The position numbers were made by a program, and so were the translations under genes. From Palsa-883 sp963847615 (GTDB lineage Bacteria > Pseudomonadota > Alphaproteobacteria > Acetobacterales > Acetobacteraceae): a stretch of DNA of 64,000 nt. The notes below the pieces were generated by a model. The model did not search any database. It saw nothing but the letters and a program-made list of their open reading frames with translations, and was not told the origin of the DNA. The stretch is from contig CAWKAN010000017.1 in the NCBI GenBank assembly GCA_963847615.1, positions 124,001 through 188,000 of the forward strand. Reading direction: 5' to 3'. Positions 1-8,345 of the stretch are shown one piece after another (positions within the stretch are counted from its first letter, which is position 1; the number at the start of each line of letters is the position of its first letter).

Positions 1-246
1 GTAGCGCGCGGTATCGACCCCCACCACCAGCATGTCGTGCCGGCCCAGCAGCTCGGCCGCCTGCTGGTCCGCCGCGCTCCAGCCGGACATCGCCGAATAC
101 AGCACCACGAAGCCGCGCATCGTCCCGGCGGGCCGGACCACCTGCACCTCGCCGAACCGCCCGCCCGCCACCGCCTCGGCCCGCGCGGGGAGCGTCAGGC
201 CGACCATCCCGACCAGCGCGACCAGCAAGCCAAGCGCGCGACCCAT
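1..246 (-). CDS. AcvB/VirJ-family periplasmic protein, N-terminal part (cut by window edge)
   Basis: The frame opens with ATG at 246, with GGAGG seven bases upstream, and runs off the left edge after 82 codons. The first ~23 residues form a signal peptide (Arg, hydrophobic core, ARAEA end). They are followed by a beta-strand-rich start (VVRPAG, GFVVLYSAMSGWS) that I associate with the N-terminal domain of the AcvB/VirJ virulence-protein family. It lies directly downstream of mprF with ~20 bp between them, so the two are probably co-transcribed. In Rhizobium and Agrobacterium lpiA(mprF)-acvB pairs, AcvB hydrolyses lysyl-phosphatidylglycerol in the periplasm. The assignment rests on a short N-terminus plus context. 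Confidence 0.6.
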   Translation of the reverse strand, partial: MGRALGLLVALVGMVGLTLPARAEAVAGGRFGEVQVVRPAGTMRGFVVLYSAMSGWSAADQQAAELLGRHDMLVVGVDTARY

Positions 247-266
247 GTTCATCCCTCCGCTGCCGC

Positions 267-2834
267 TCATGACCGGTTGCCCGCCAGCACGGCGAGGTCC
301 GCCAGGGTCAGGAACGGTCCCAACGTGCCGGAGGCGGCCAGGTAGCGCGGCTGCCAGTCCGGGTTGAACTTGTTCTTGAACGTCCGCAGCCCGCGGAAAT
401 TGTACAGCCGTCCGCCGAACCGCCAGACCAGGTGGCCGATCTGGTGCCAGGTCGCCGCCAGCGGCGTCGGCGTCAGCCCGGACAGCGGCGCCATCCCCAG
501 GCTGAGGCTGTGGAACCCGGCCTGCTTCAAGTGCAGCGCCAGCTTGGTGAACAGGTATTCCATCGCATACGGCGAGGCCCCCGGGGCGTGGCGCATCACG
601 CCGACCGTTGCCTCGGCGTGCAGGTCGGTGGTCATGAAGGTGGTGAACGCCACCGGCGTGCCGTTCTGGCGCACCAGCATCACCGACTGCGCCGCCAGGT
701 AAGCGGCGTCGAACGCGGCGACGGAGAAGCTCTTTTCGCCCCGGTGGTGGCCGTGCAGCCAGGCATCGGAGATCGCCCGCAGCGTCGCCAGCAGGGCAGG
801 GACCTCAGCCGGGCCGAACACCTCGGTGCCGAGCCCGTCGCGCTCGCCGCGTTTCAGCGCGTAGCGCAGGTTGGTGCGCCGCGGTCCCTCCAGCCCGAAC
901 CCATCGAGGCCGATGCACGCCTCCTCGCCCAGCTTCATCAGCTTGAGCCCGGCGTCGAGATACAGCGGCAGCGCCTCCGGCCGCACCTGGTAGAAGGCGG
1001 CGCGCCCGCCATGCGCATGCGCCAGCGCCACGAACTGCGCGATCAAGCCCGGCCATTCCGCGCGCGGACCGACCGGGTCGTGCAGCGCGACCCAGCTCCG
1101 CCCGCGCTTGGCATACATCAGGAACGCCTGGCGGGTGGGCGAGAACACCAAGCTCTTGTCGCCCATCATCGCCAGCATCGCGTCGCTGCGCTCCTGCGCG
1201 CGCACGATCAGTGCCGCGGTGCGCAGCTCCTCCGCCGTCGGCAGCGTCAGCCGCCCGGAGGCGGGGCGCAGCAACTGCCACAGCGCCACCGCGCCGGCGA
1301 ACAGCGCCGCGCCGACCGTGGCGCGCAACGCGCGCGAGGCCCGCTCGTCGAACGCGAACTGCCACCACATGTCATGGCTGTACGGCACGTCGCGGAACGC
1401 GAAGAAGAACACCCAGAACACCGCCAGCAGCACGACGCCGATCGAGGTCAGCCAGCCCAGCGTGAACGGCTCCTGGAACAACGAGGTCGGCCGGTCGAAC
1501 CGCGGCCGCGTCGCCGCCAGCAGCACCAGCAGGAACACCAGCACCCCGGCCTCGTCGAAGGCCAGCCCCTTGGCCAGCGACAGGCCCAGGCTGACCAGCG
1601 CGATCGCCGTGGCCAGCCACCACGCCGCGTCGAGCCGGCGCAGCAGGCCGCGGGCCACGAACAGCAGCATCGCCCCCAGCACGCTGCCCAGCAGCTGCGC
1701 GCTTTCCACCGCCCACAGCGGCAGCGTCATCTGCAGCACCGCCAGGCGCTTGCCGAACGCCGGCGTGGCGCCGGAGACCAGCAGCATGATGCCGATCGCG
1801 AAGGTGATGACGCCGATAAACATCGGCGTGAGCTGCGCCACGCGCGGCGCGGGGGCGAGGCGGGCGGCGATGGCGCGTACCTCGAAGGCGGCGAGCAGGC
1901 CGCCCGACAGCAGCAGCGGCAGGACGAAGTAGATCGTCCGGTAGGCCAGCAGCGCGGCGATCGCCGCCGTGGTCGGAACGGTCCCGCCCAATGCGAAGAC
2001 GATCGCCGCCTCGAACACGCCGAGCCCGCCCGGCGTGTGGCCGATCACCCCCAGCAGCAGCGCGATCGTATAGACCGCCAGGAAGCTGCCGAAGCCGATG
2101 TGCACCCCCGCCAGCACCCCGGCCGGCAGCAGCACGAACAGCGCCAGCGCCGCGCCGGCCACGTCGATGCCGACCAGCACCAGCTGCGCCAGCAGCGCGC
2201 CGCGCCCGGGAATCTCGAAACCGACCCCGCCGATCCGCAGCGCCGGGCGCCCCGGCCGGCTCCACGCGATCAGCGCCGCGCAGCAAGCCAGCACCGCCAC
2301 GCCGCCCGCCAGCAGCGCCGCCGGCGGCACATCGAGCAGCCGGCCGATCGAGGACGCCGCACCGACCAGGCCGAACCCGCTCATCACCACCAGGGCGAAT
2401 GCGAAGGTGGAACTGGTCAGCACGGTGAGCCGCGCCACCTGCCCGGCGCCGAGGCCTGCCGCGCCGTAGACCCGGTAGCGCACCGCGCCGCCGGTCAGCG
2501 CGCCGAAGCCGACGGCGTTGCCGAGCGCCGAGCCCGCCACGCCGCCAACCCACAGCAACGGCGCGGGCACCCTGGCACCAATCGCCCGCAGCCCCGCGGC
2601 GTCGCGCCCGACCAGCGCCAGGTAGCTCAGCCCGGTGGCGAGCAGCGACCCGACCAGCAGGTGGGGCGGCAACCGCCGCAGCGTCTTGATCACCGCGTGG
2701 TAGTCGAGCGTCTTGGTCAGGTCCTGCGCCGCAACCAGCAGCAGAACACAGATCACCAGGGCCAGCGCGGGAACCGCGAAGCGTCGCAGGTGTTTGGCCA
2801 TGCTCCGGACGATGGGGATCATCCCTTCTGTCAT
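267..2834 (-). CDS. mprF: Bifunctional lysylphosphatidylglycerol flippase/synthetase MprF
   Basis: A protein of about 855 residues. The N-terminal ~500 residues contain many hydrophobic helices of the UPF0104/flippase type. The C-terminal ~340 residues are a soluble DUF2156/GNAT-like aminoacyltransferase domain (motifs HDPVGP, FYQVRPE, RRTNLRYALKRGE, FMTTDLHAEATVG, YNFRGLRTFKNKF). The family transfers lysine from Lys-tRNA to phosphatidylglycerol and flips the product, lowering membrane negative charge and conferring resistance to cationic peptides and acid. The open frame extends to a TTG at 2927, but that leader is unlike the family. Starts at 2834, 2822 or 2801 are all possible and none has an ideal ribosome site. 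It sits upstream of the acvB-like gene on the same strand. Confidence 0.9.
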   Translation of the reverse strand: MTEGMIPIVRSMAKHLRRFAVPALALVICVLLLVAAQDLTKTLDYHAVIKTLRRLPPHLLVGSLLATGLSYLALVGRDAAGLRAIGARVPAPLLWVGGVAGSALGNAVGFGALTGGAVRYRVYGAAGLGAGQVARLTVLTSSTFAFALVVMSGFGLVGAASSIGRLLDVPPAALLAGGVAVLACCAALIAWSRPGRPALRIGGVGFEIPGRGALLAQLVLVGIDVAGAALALFVLLPAGVLAGVHIGFGSFLAVYTIALLLGVIGHTPGGLGVFEAAIVFALGGTVPTTAAIAALLAYRTIYFVLPLLLSGGLLAAFEVRAIAARLAPAPRVAQLTPMFIGVITFAIGIMLLVSGATPAFGKRLAVLQMTLPLWAVESAQLLGSVLGAMLLFVARGLLRRLDAAWWLATAIALVSLGLSLAKGLAFDEAGVLVFLLVLLAATRPRFDRPTSLFQEPFTLGWLTSIGVVLLAVFWVFFFAFRDVPYSHDMWWQFAFDERASRALRATVGAALFAGAVALWQLLRPASGRLTLPTAEELRTAALIVRAQERSDAMLAMMGDKSLVFSPTRQAFLMYAKRGRSWVALHDPVGPRAEWPGLIAQFVALAHAHGGRAAFYQVRPEALPLYLDAGLKLMKLGEEACIGLDGFGLEGPRRTNLRYALKRGERDGLGTEVFGPAEVPALLATLRAISDAWLHGHHRGEKSFSVAAFDAAYLAAQSVMLVRQNGTPVAFTTFMTTDLHAEATVGVMRHAPGASPYAMEYLFTKLALHLKQAGFHSLSLGMAPLSGLTPTPLAATWHQIGHLVWRFGGRLYNFRGLRTFKNKFNPDWQPRYLAASGTLGPFLTLADLAVLAGNRS

Positions 2835-3119
2835 TGCCCGCCGCATGGCACGCCAAACGCTGCGTGACAACGCCGGTTTCCCGGTAATTGCGCTTCCGTC
2901 CCGGATTATGAGAAATTTGTGATCCAAGCGTTACCCGCCGTCAATGATCGCGGGCGGCCGGGGACGGCGCTCGGTCGGGGAAGCCAAGCCGGGGCGCTGC
3001 CTCGGCCCCCGCGGCCGTGCTTCCCGCGACCAGGCTGAGGTTGCGCAGCGTGGCGGCATCCAGTGATATGGCCTGGGTGGGGGTATCCCCGATTTTTGGC
3101 GCAGAATTGAGGTCCCGTC

Positions 3120-4391
3120 ATGTCGCTCGAGCGTCTTCCCGCCCTGCCGGAGCTGGCGCCGCGCCGGCGCGGCGGCACCATCGAGTTCCCGCTGCACCAC
3201 ATGCGCGGCGGCACCTCCACCGGCCTGGTGATCTGGGAGCGCTACGCGCCCGCCGATCGCGTGCTGCGCGAGGAGTTGCTGCGGCATCTGATGGGCCTGC
3301 CGCTGGCCGGGGAGCGGCGCGGCAACCGGCAGATCACCGGTCTCGGCCGCGGGGCGCCGACCTCCAACAAGGTGTTCTTCGCCGACCTTGAGCCCGATGG
3401 CGACGGTGGGGTGCGGCTGGTCAGCACGCTCGCCCAGCTGGCGGCCGACAAGGCGGCGATCGACTGGAGCGTGAACTGCGGCAACATGTCCGCTGCCCTG
3501 CCGTTATGGGCGCTCGACACCGGCCTGGCGGCGAGGCAAGCGCCCGGGCGGTTCGAGCCCGAGCGGTTCGAGATCCAGATCCGTAACACCAACACCGGCA
3601 TCATCGCCGGGGCGCGCCTGCGTATGGCGGCGCACGGGGCCGTCGTCGCCGCCGAGATCCCTGGCGTGGACGGCGAATTTCCCGGCGTCGATCTGTTCCT
3701 GCACGATCCCGCCGGCGCCAAGACCGGCCGGCTGCTGCCGACCGGGCGGGTGCTCGACCGGGTTGGCGGATACGACGTGTCCTGCGTCGATGTTGCGGTG
3801 CCGATGGTGATCGCGCGTGCCGCCGATTTCGGCAAGACCGCGACCGAGCCGCCCGCGGCGCTGGATGCCGACCCGGACTTCAAGGCGGCGTTGCGCGAGG
3901 TCTGGGTGGCCGCCGGGCTGGCGATGGGCCTGGCCAATCGTGACGGCACAAAAATGACCGCCGAACAGCTCGCGCACAGCGAGACCGTGCCGAAGGTCTG
4001 CATTGTCGGGCCGCCGCAGGGGGCGGGGCATATCAGTGTGCGCTACTTCACCCCGCAGGCGGCGCATGGCTCGATGGCGGTGACGGGTGGCTGCTGCCTG
4101 GCCGCGGCGTCGCTGATCGAGGGTTCGGTCGCGCACGGCCAGGCGCGCGGTCTGGTCCTGCCGGGCGATGCGTTCGCCGAGACCTGCGTCGACATCGAGA
4201 ACCCGGCCGGCATCCTGGCCGCCACGGTCGAGGCGCGTCGCGGCGGCGAAGCGCTGCTGGTGCGCAAGGCCGCCTACAAGCGCAGCGCGCAAATCCTGCT
4301 GCGCGGCCACGTGCCGCTGTATCGTGCCTCGGCTGGTCTCGTCGCGGGATTGCAACGGATCATCGACGATACGGTCGAGCGCGCGGCCTGA
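3120..4391 (+). CDS. PrpF-family isomerase (4-oxalomesaconate tautomerase / aconitate isomerase type)
   Basis: 423 residues, the usual PrpF length. An ATG at 3120 has GAGG nine bases upstream. The hallmark MRGGTSTG lies near residue 28-35, and there are two Cys-containing motifs of the diaminopimelate-epimerase-like fold: NCGNMSAA near 120 and TGGCCLAAA near 325. Family members isomerise double bonds of tricarboxylates or tautomerise 4-oxalomesaconate in protocatechuate/gallate meta-cleavage. No aconitase or ring-cleavage gene is adjacent, so the substrate cannot be assigned. It is divergent from mprF across ~290 bp and convergent with metY. Confidence 0.85.
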   Translation: MSLERLPALPELAPRRRGGTIEFPLHHMRGGTSTGLVIWERYAPADRVLREELLRHLMGLPLAGERRGNRQITGLGRGAPTSNKVFFADLEPDGDGGVRLVSTLAQLAADKAAIDWSVNCGNMSAALPLWALDTGLAARQAPGRFEPERFEIQIRNTNTGIIAGARLRMAAHGAVVAAEIPGVDGEFPGVDLFLHDPAGAKTGRLLPTGRVLDRVGGYDVSCVDVAVPMVIARAADFGKTATEPPAALDADPDFKAALREVWVAAGLAMGLANRDGTKMTAEQLAHSETVPKVCIVGPPQGAGHISVRYFTPQAAHGSMAVTGGCCLAAASLIEGSVAHGQARGLVLPGDAFAETCVDIENPAGILAATVEARRGGEALLVRKAAYKRSAQILLRGHVPLYRASAGLVAGLQRIIDDTVERAA

Positions 4392-4413
4392 GCGACCCCG
4401 CCACGGCCTGGAT

Positions 4414-4498
4414 GGCGGAATGCGCTACGCTGTTCCGCCCTACGGTTCCGCCCGACGGTCGCCCGACGGTAGGGCGGAACAGCGCAGCGCATTCCGCC
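4414..4498. repeat. REP-like palindrome, likely bidirectional terminator
   Basis: Two 30-bp arms (4414-4443 and 4469-4498) pair with one mismatch around a 25-nt loop. The element lies between the convergent ends of the prpF-like gene and metY. The same arm type (a GTAGGGCGGAA core) recurs at 60354-60476, so this is a dispersed family. Confidence 0.75.
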
Positions 4499-4551
4499 TC
4501 TCGCACCTGGCCTCGTCGCGCCAAACCGCGGCAATTGTCTCGCCGCCGGCG

Positions 4552-5847
4552 CTACCCCGCCGCCGCCGCCGCCAGCGCTTGCGACAGGTCGGCAATGATA
4601 TCATCGATGTGTTCCAACCCGACCGACAGCCGCACATAGCCCGGCGTCACCCCAGTCGCCAGCTGCTCCGCCTCGGTCAATTGCGAGTGCGTGGTGCTGG
4701 CCGGATGGATCGCCAGGCTGCGCGCGTCGCCGATATTCGCCACGTGGTAGAACAATTGCAGCGCGTCGATGAACCGGCGCCCCGCCTCCGTTCCGCCGGT
4801 GATCTCGAAGCCGACCAGCCCGCCCTGGCCGTGCGGCAGGTATTGCGCGGTCCGTTCCGCCGCCGGGCCGGTGTGGTGCGCCGGATGGATCACCCGCGTG
4901 ACCTCCTTGCGCGACGCCAGGAAGTCGGCCACCGCGCGCGCGTTGCGGCTGTGTTCGCGGATGCGCAGCGGCAGCGTCTCCAGCCCCTGCAGGAACAGGA
5001 ACGCGTTGAACGGGCTCATCGCCGCGCCGAGGTCGCGCAGCAGGGTGACGCGCATCTTCAGGATGTAGGCGATCGGTCCCAGCGGCTTCACCGCCTGGCT
5101 CCACACCGCGCCGTGGTAGCTGGGATCGGGCGTGTTCAGCGCCGGCTGGCGGGCGGGATGCGCCTCCCAGTCGAAATTGCCGCCATCCACCACGATGCCG
5201 CCGATCGAAGTGCCGTGCCCGCCGATATATTTCGTCGTCGAATACATCACCACGGCCGCGCCGTGGTCGAACGGACGCACCAGGATCGGCGCCGCGGTGT
5301 TGTCCATGATCAGCGGGATGCCGAATTTGCGCCCGATCGCGGCGACCTCGGCGATCGGGAAGGGGATCAGCTTGGGGTTGGGCAGCGTCTCCGCATAGTA
5401 GGCGCGGGTGCGGTCGTCGGTGGCGCGGGCGAACGCCTCCGGGTCGGCCGGATCGACGAAGCGCGCCTCGATGCCCTGGTCCTTCAGCGTGTTGGCGAAC
5501 AGGTTCCAGGTGCCGCCGTACAGGTCGGTGGAGCTCACGATGTTGTCGCCGGCGCGCGCCAGGTTCAGCACCGCGAAGGCGCTGGCCGACTGGCCCGACG
5601 CCAGCCCCAGCGCCGCCACCCCGCCCTCCATCGCCGCGACGCGCTTTTCCAGCACGTCGGTCGTCGGGTTCATGATGCGGGTGTAGATGTTGCCGAGTTC
5701 CTTCAGGCCGAACAGGTTGGCGGCGTGCGCGGCGCTGTCGAACTGGAACGACGTGGTCTGGTAGATCGGCACCGCGACCGCGTTGGTCGCGGGGTCGCGC
5801 CGCCAGCCGGCGTGCAACACCAGCGTTTCCGGATGCTTTGAGGTCAT
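4552..5847 (-). CDS. metY: O-acetylhomoserine sulfhydrylase (Cys/Met metabolism PLP enzyme)
   Basis: 431 residues from the ATG at 5847, which has GGGAG eight bases upstream. The same frame stays open to 6000, but that leader is unlike the family. Motifs run through the whole Cys/Met metabolism PLP fold: ETLVLHAGW at the N-terminus, VPIYQTTSF, YTRIMNPTTD, and GLASGQSA. The Schiff-base lysine is K206 in STTKYIGGHG, and SVGLEHIDDI is at the end. The length and the LFANTLKDQGI stretch favour the O-acetylhomoserine aminocarboxypropyltransferase branch (homocysteine from O-acetylhomoserine and sulfide) over cystathionine gamma-synthase. It appears to be a single-gene unit. Confidence 0.9.
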   Translation of the reverse strand: MTSKHPETLVLHAGWRRDPATNAVAVPIYQTTSFQFDSAAHAANLFGLKELGNIYTRIMNPTTDVLEKRVAAMEGGVAALGLASGQSASAFAVLNLARAGDNIVSSTDLYGGTWNLFANTLKDQGIEARFVDPADPEAFARATDDRTRAYYAETLPNPKLIPFPIAEVAAIGRKFGIPLIMDNTAAPILVRPFDHGAAVVMYSTTKYIGGHGTSIGGIVVDGGNFDWEAHPARQPALNTPDPSYHGAVWSQAVKPLGPIAYILKMRVTLLRDLGAAMSPFNAFLFLQGLETLPLRIREHSRNARAVADFLASRKEVTRVIHPAHHTGPAAERTAQYLPHGQGGLVGFEITGGTEAGRRFIDALQLFYHVANIGDARSLAIHPASTTHSQLTEAEQLATGVTPGYVRLSVGLEHIDDIIADLSQALAAAAAG

Positions 5848-6072
5848 GTCACGCGCTCCCGTCCCTGATCGGGCCGGACTATACCGACCGGACGGGCGGG
5901 GGAAAGGGTGGCAAATTCTCTGCTGCCAATGCCCAGGTCGGGAGTGAATTTTGCTGCCGAACGCGGTCATCTTGGTTGCGTCGTCCCGGGCTTGCAACAT
6001 GACCGCGCGTCACCCCGGCCATGACCGAGAGAGGCTGCCCGGATCAGCCAAACCGTGAATTGCCGGATGGCG

Positions 6073-6657
6073 TCAGCCTGCCGCACCGTCCGCGCGCTGG
6101 GACAGCACGATGCGCCGACGGTCGCCGTGCCGGCCCTTGGCGCGCAACTCCCCGAGGATGCGCAGCACGGCCGCCTTGTCCATGGTGCAGACGGCGTCGT
6201 ACAGCACCTCGTTGATCCGCGCCTGGGAGGAGGTGTAGCCGGGCGGTCCGGGGATCGCCAGAAACACCGGCACGTCCGCCGCCACCGCCGCGGCGATCGA
6301 CTCCGCCAGCCCCTCCGCCTTCAGCGCGGCGCCGTTCAGCAGCGTGAACTCGACGCCCAGCTGCTTGGTCCCGTCGGCCTGCGATATTTCGCCGCGCAGC
6401 CGGACCAGCACGCCCGACTGGTCCGGCCGAAGCGGTTCGCGGATCCACTTCAGATACCGCCACCCGCAATAGAAGGTCCGGCAGGTGTGCGGCCGCGATG
6501 GGTAGATCGCGCAACTGTTGTCGCGCTTGGCGTGCCGGCAGCGATAACCCTGCGGCTTCTGCAACTCCGGGTTGTCGATCGTCAGGGAAACGCAACAGAC
6601 GTTGCACGCGCCGCAGGTCCGGTGGGCGACCAGTTCGGTTTCCACCGCCGGGTTCAT
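6073..6657 (-). CDS. YkgJ-family cysteine cluster protein
   Basis: 194 residues. The N-terminus carries CGACNVCC (Cys 15, 18, 21, 22), followed by RCRHAKRDNSCAIYPSRP and TCRTFYCGW. This is the CxxCxxCC plus distal Cys pattern of the YkgJ/UPF0153 family, thought to bind zinc or an Fe-S cluster. The C-terminal half has no recognisable motif. It is next to the DsbA-like gene on the same strand with a short gap, so the two may be co-transcribed. Biochemical function is unknown for the family. Confidence 0.8.
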   Translation of the reverse strand: MNPAVETELVAHRTCGACNVCCVSLTIDNPELQKPQGYRCRHAKRDNSCAIYPSRPHTCRTFYCGWRYLKWIREPLRPDQSGVLVRLRGEISQADGTKQLGVEFTLLNGAALKAEGLAESIAAAVAADVPVFLAIPGPPGYTSSQARINEVLYDAVCTMDKAAVLRILGELRAKGRHGDRRRIVLSQRADGAAG

Positions 6658-6690
6658 GCGCGCACCGGGGACGACGACGGACCTGCGATC

Positions 6691-7494
6691 CTATGCCTGC
6701 CGTTGCTCCAGAACCTGCCGGCCGCGGCGGAACCCGTCGGCCATCTGCGCCGCCGGCATGGCACCGGAGAACAGGCTGTAGCCGTCCAGGAAGAACGACG
6801 GCACGCCGTTCACCCCGGCCTCGCGCGCCGCCTGGTCGGCCGCGCGCATCTCCGCCGCCGCGACGCCGCTGGCCAGGAACGCGGCCACCGTGGCGCGGTC
6901 CAGCCCCGCCGCGGCGGCGCAGTCGGCCAGCACCGCGGTCTCGCCGATATCCTGGCCTTCGATGAAGTAGGCGCGGAACACCGCTTCCATCACGGCGTCC
7001 TGCCGGTCCTGTTCATGTCCATCCTGCCGCCCGGCGAACCAGATCAGCCGGTGCGCGTCGATGGTGTTGGGCGTGCGCAGCATCAGGTCCTGGCGAAACG
7101 CCAGGCCGGCCGCTGCCGCCGCGCCGCCGACCCGCGCATCGATCTCCCGCGCCCGCTCGGCGCTGCCGAACTTGGTGGCGCGATAGGCGGCGCGCGCGAC
7201 GCCCTCCTTCGGCATGTCGGGATTGAGCTGGAATGGGTTCCAATGCACCGAGAAATGCAGCCCCTCGGCCGCCAGCTCGGCCAGCGCGGCTTCCAGGTTG
7301 CGCTTGCCGATGTAGCACCACGGGCAGATCGCGTCGGAAACGATGTCGATGCGCGTGCCGACCGCCTGCTGCGCCGCCGGCTGCTTGGCGGAGGCCGTCG
7401 CCGCGCCGCTCCCTGCCACCGCCCCCGCTTCCCCGTTCGGCACCTCGCAGCCGTCAGGGCCGCACACCGCGCCGGCCGCCATCGTGTCGTCCAT
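6691..7494 (-). CDS. DsbA-family (FrnE-like) thiol oxidoreductase
   Basis: 267 residues, with a strong AAAGGAGG ribosome site upstream of the ATG at 7494. A low-complexity N-terminal extension of ~47 residues (with CGPDGCEVP) precedes the thioredoxin-like domain. The active site CPWC is at residues 57-60, followed by IGKRN. Later come VHWNPFQLNPDMP, RTPNTIDAHRLI and GVNGVPSFFLDG (the cis-Pro loop), all typical of the FrnE/2-hydroxychromene-2-carboxylate-isomerase-like DsbA branch. There is no clear signal peptide, so it is probably cytosolic. It is divergent from the yidB-like gene across the FNR-type box. Confidence 0.85.
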   Translation of the reverse strand: MDDTMAAGAVCGPDGCEVPNGEAGAVAGSGAATASAKQPAAQQAVGTRIDIVSDAICPWCYIGKRNLEAALAELAAEGLHFSVHWNPFQLNPDMPKEGVARAAYRATKFGSAERAREIDARVGGAAAAAGLAFRQDLMLRTPNTIDAHRLIWFAGRQDGHEQDRQDAVMEAVFRAYFIEGQDIGETAVLADCAAAAGLDRATVAAFLASGVAAAEMRAADQAAREAGVNGVPSFFLDGYSLFSGAMPAAQMADGFRRGRQVLEQRQA

Positions 7495-7536
7495 CGCTCG
7501 TCCCTCCTTTGGTCCCCGGCTCAGGCTATCTGGGGG

Positions 7537-7550
7537 TTGACCCAGGTCAA
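7537..7550. promoter_or_regulatory. FNR/FixK-type box
   Basis: A perfect dyad TTGAC-CCAG-GTCAA. It is centred about 56 bp before the ATG of the yidB-like gene on the + strand and about 50 bp before the DsbA-like gene on the other strand. The + strand spacing fits a class II (-41.5) site with a short leader. Three similar boxes occur elsewhere in the window. Confidence 0.75.
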
Positions 7551-7599
7551 TGCCACCCCTTGTACCAGGGTGCCAGCCTGTCGCCACGGGAGACCAACG

Positions 7600-7947
7600 A
7601 TGCGGTTGCTGCACGAAGTCATCGACGACCTGCGCCACCACGCCGAGGAGCACGCGATCACGCCGCTCGGCCAGGTGCTGGAGGAACTGCTGGGCGGCGA
7701 ACGCGGCACATTGCCGGACCTCGTCGAGCGTTTCACCCAGGCGGGCCTGGCGCCCATCATGGCGTCCTGGATCGGCCATGGCGCGAACCTGCCGATCCAC
7801 CCCGACGAACTGCGCCGCGTGCTGGGCGAGGAGCGCGTGCAGGACATGGCGACCCTCGCCGGCATGCCGTCGGCCGAGCTGCTGGAGCGGCTGTGCCGCC
7901 TGCTGCCGCCGACGGTGCACGCGATGACCCCGGACGGCGAATTGTAA
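7600..7947 (+). CDS. YidB-like (DUF937) protein
   Basis: 115 residues from the ATG at 7600, with GGGAG nine bases upstream. It resembles the YidB/DUF937 family: a helical N-terminal part and the signature IMASWIGHGANLPIHPDELRR, followed by ATLAGMPSAELLERL. Family function is unknown. It is the first gene of a unit with hpf and nrdJ (33-bp and 2-bp gaps) behind an FNR/FixK-type box, which suggests a role under oxygen limitation or dormancy. Confidence 0.75.
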   Translation: MRLLHEVIDDLRHHAEEHAITPLGQVLEELLGGERGTLPDLVERFTQAGLAPIMASWIGHGANLPIHPDELRRVLGEERVQDMATLAGMPSAELLERLCRLLPPTVHAMTPDGEL

Positions 7948-7980
7948 GCCTGATCATTCGATAACGACGAGGAACCGGCC

Positions 7981-8343
7981 ATGCAACACGAGCTGCGCAT
8001 CGCCTTTCGCAACATGGACGCATCCGAGGCGCTGGAGCGGCGCATTCGCGCGCGGGTCGCCGAGCTGGAACACCTGTGCGACCGCATCACCGCATGCGAC
8101 GTGGTGCTGGAGATGCAGCATCGCCATCCAAGCCAGGGCAAGCTGTTCCATGTCCGTGTCGACCTGGCACTGCCCGGGCGCACCATCGTGGTGCAGCGCG
8201 AGCCGGGGGCGCATTACCCGCATGAGGATGCCCATGTCGCGGTGCGCGACGCCTTCGATGCGGCGCGCCGCCAGCTCGAGGATCATCTGCGCGTGCTGCG
8301 CGGCGAGGTGAAGGCGCACGTGAAGGCGGTGGAGGCCCGCTAG
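7981..8343 (+). CDS. HPF/RaiA-family ribosome-associated protein
   Basis: 120 residues. Pattern FRNMDASEALERRIRARVAEL, then a beta-rich middle (CDVVLEMQHRH, KLFHVRVDLALPG), then AHVAVRDAFDAARRQLEDHL. This is the fold and length of short HPF/RaiA/YfiA proteins, which bind the 30S subunit and hibernate ribosomes. It has no long-HPF C-terminal dimerisation domain. It sits between yidB-like and nrdJ in an apparently FNR/FixK-controlled operon, matching the known link of hibernation factors with anoxia regulons. Confidence 0.85.
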   Translation: MQHELRIAFRNMDASEALERRIRARVAELEHLCDRITACDVVLEMQHRHPSQGKLFHVRVDLALPGRTIVVQREPGAHYPHEDAHVAVRDAFDAARRQLEDHLRVLRGEVKAHVKAVEAR

Positions 8344-8345
8344 AC

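Noticed and set aside
432..2867. Long + strand open frame opposite mprF
   Set aside because: Arg/Gln/Pro/His-rich antisense shadow of a clear MprF gene; typical of high-GC DNA.
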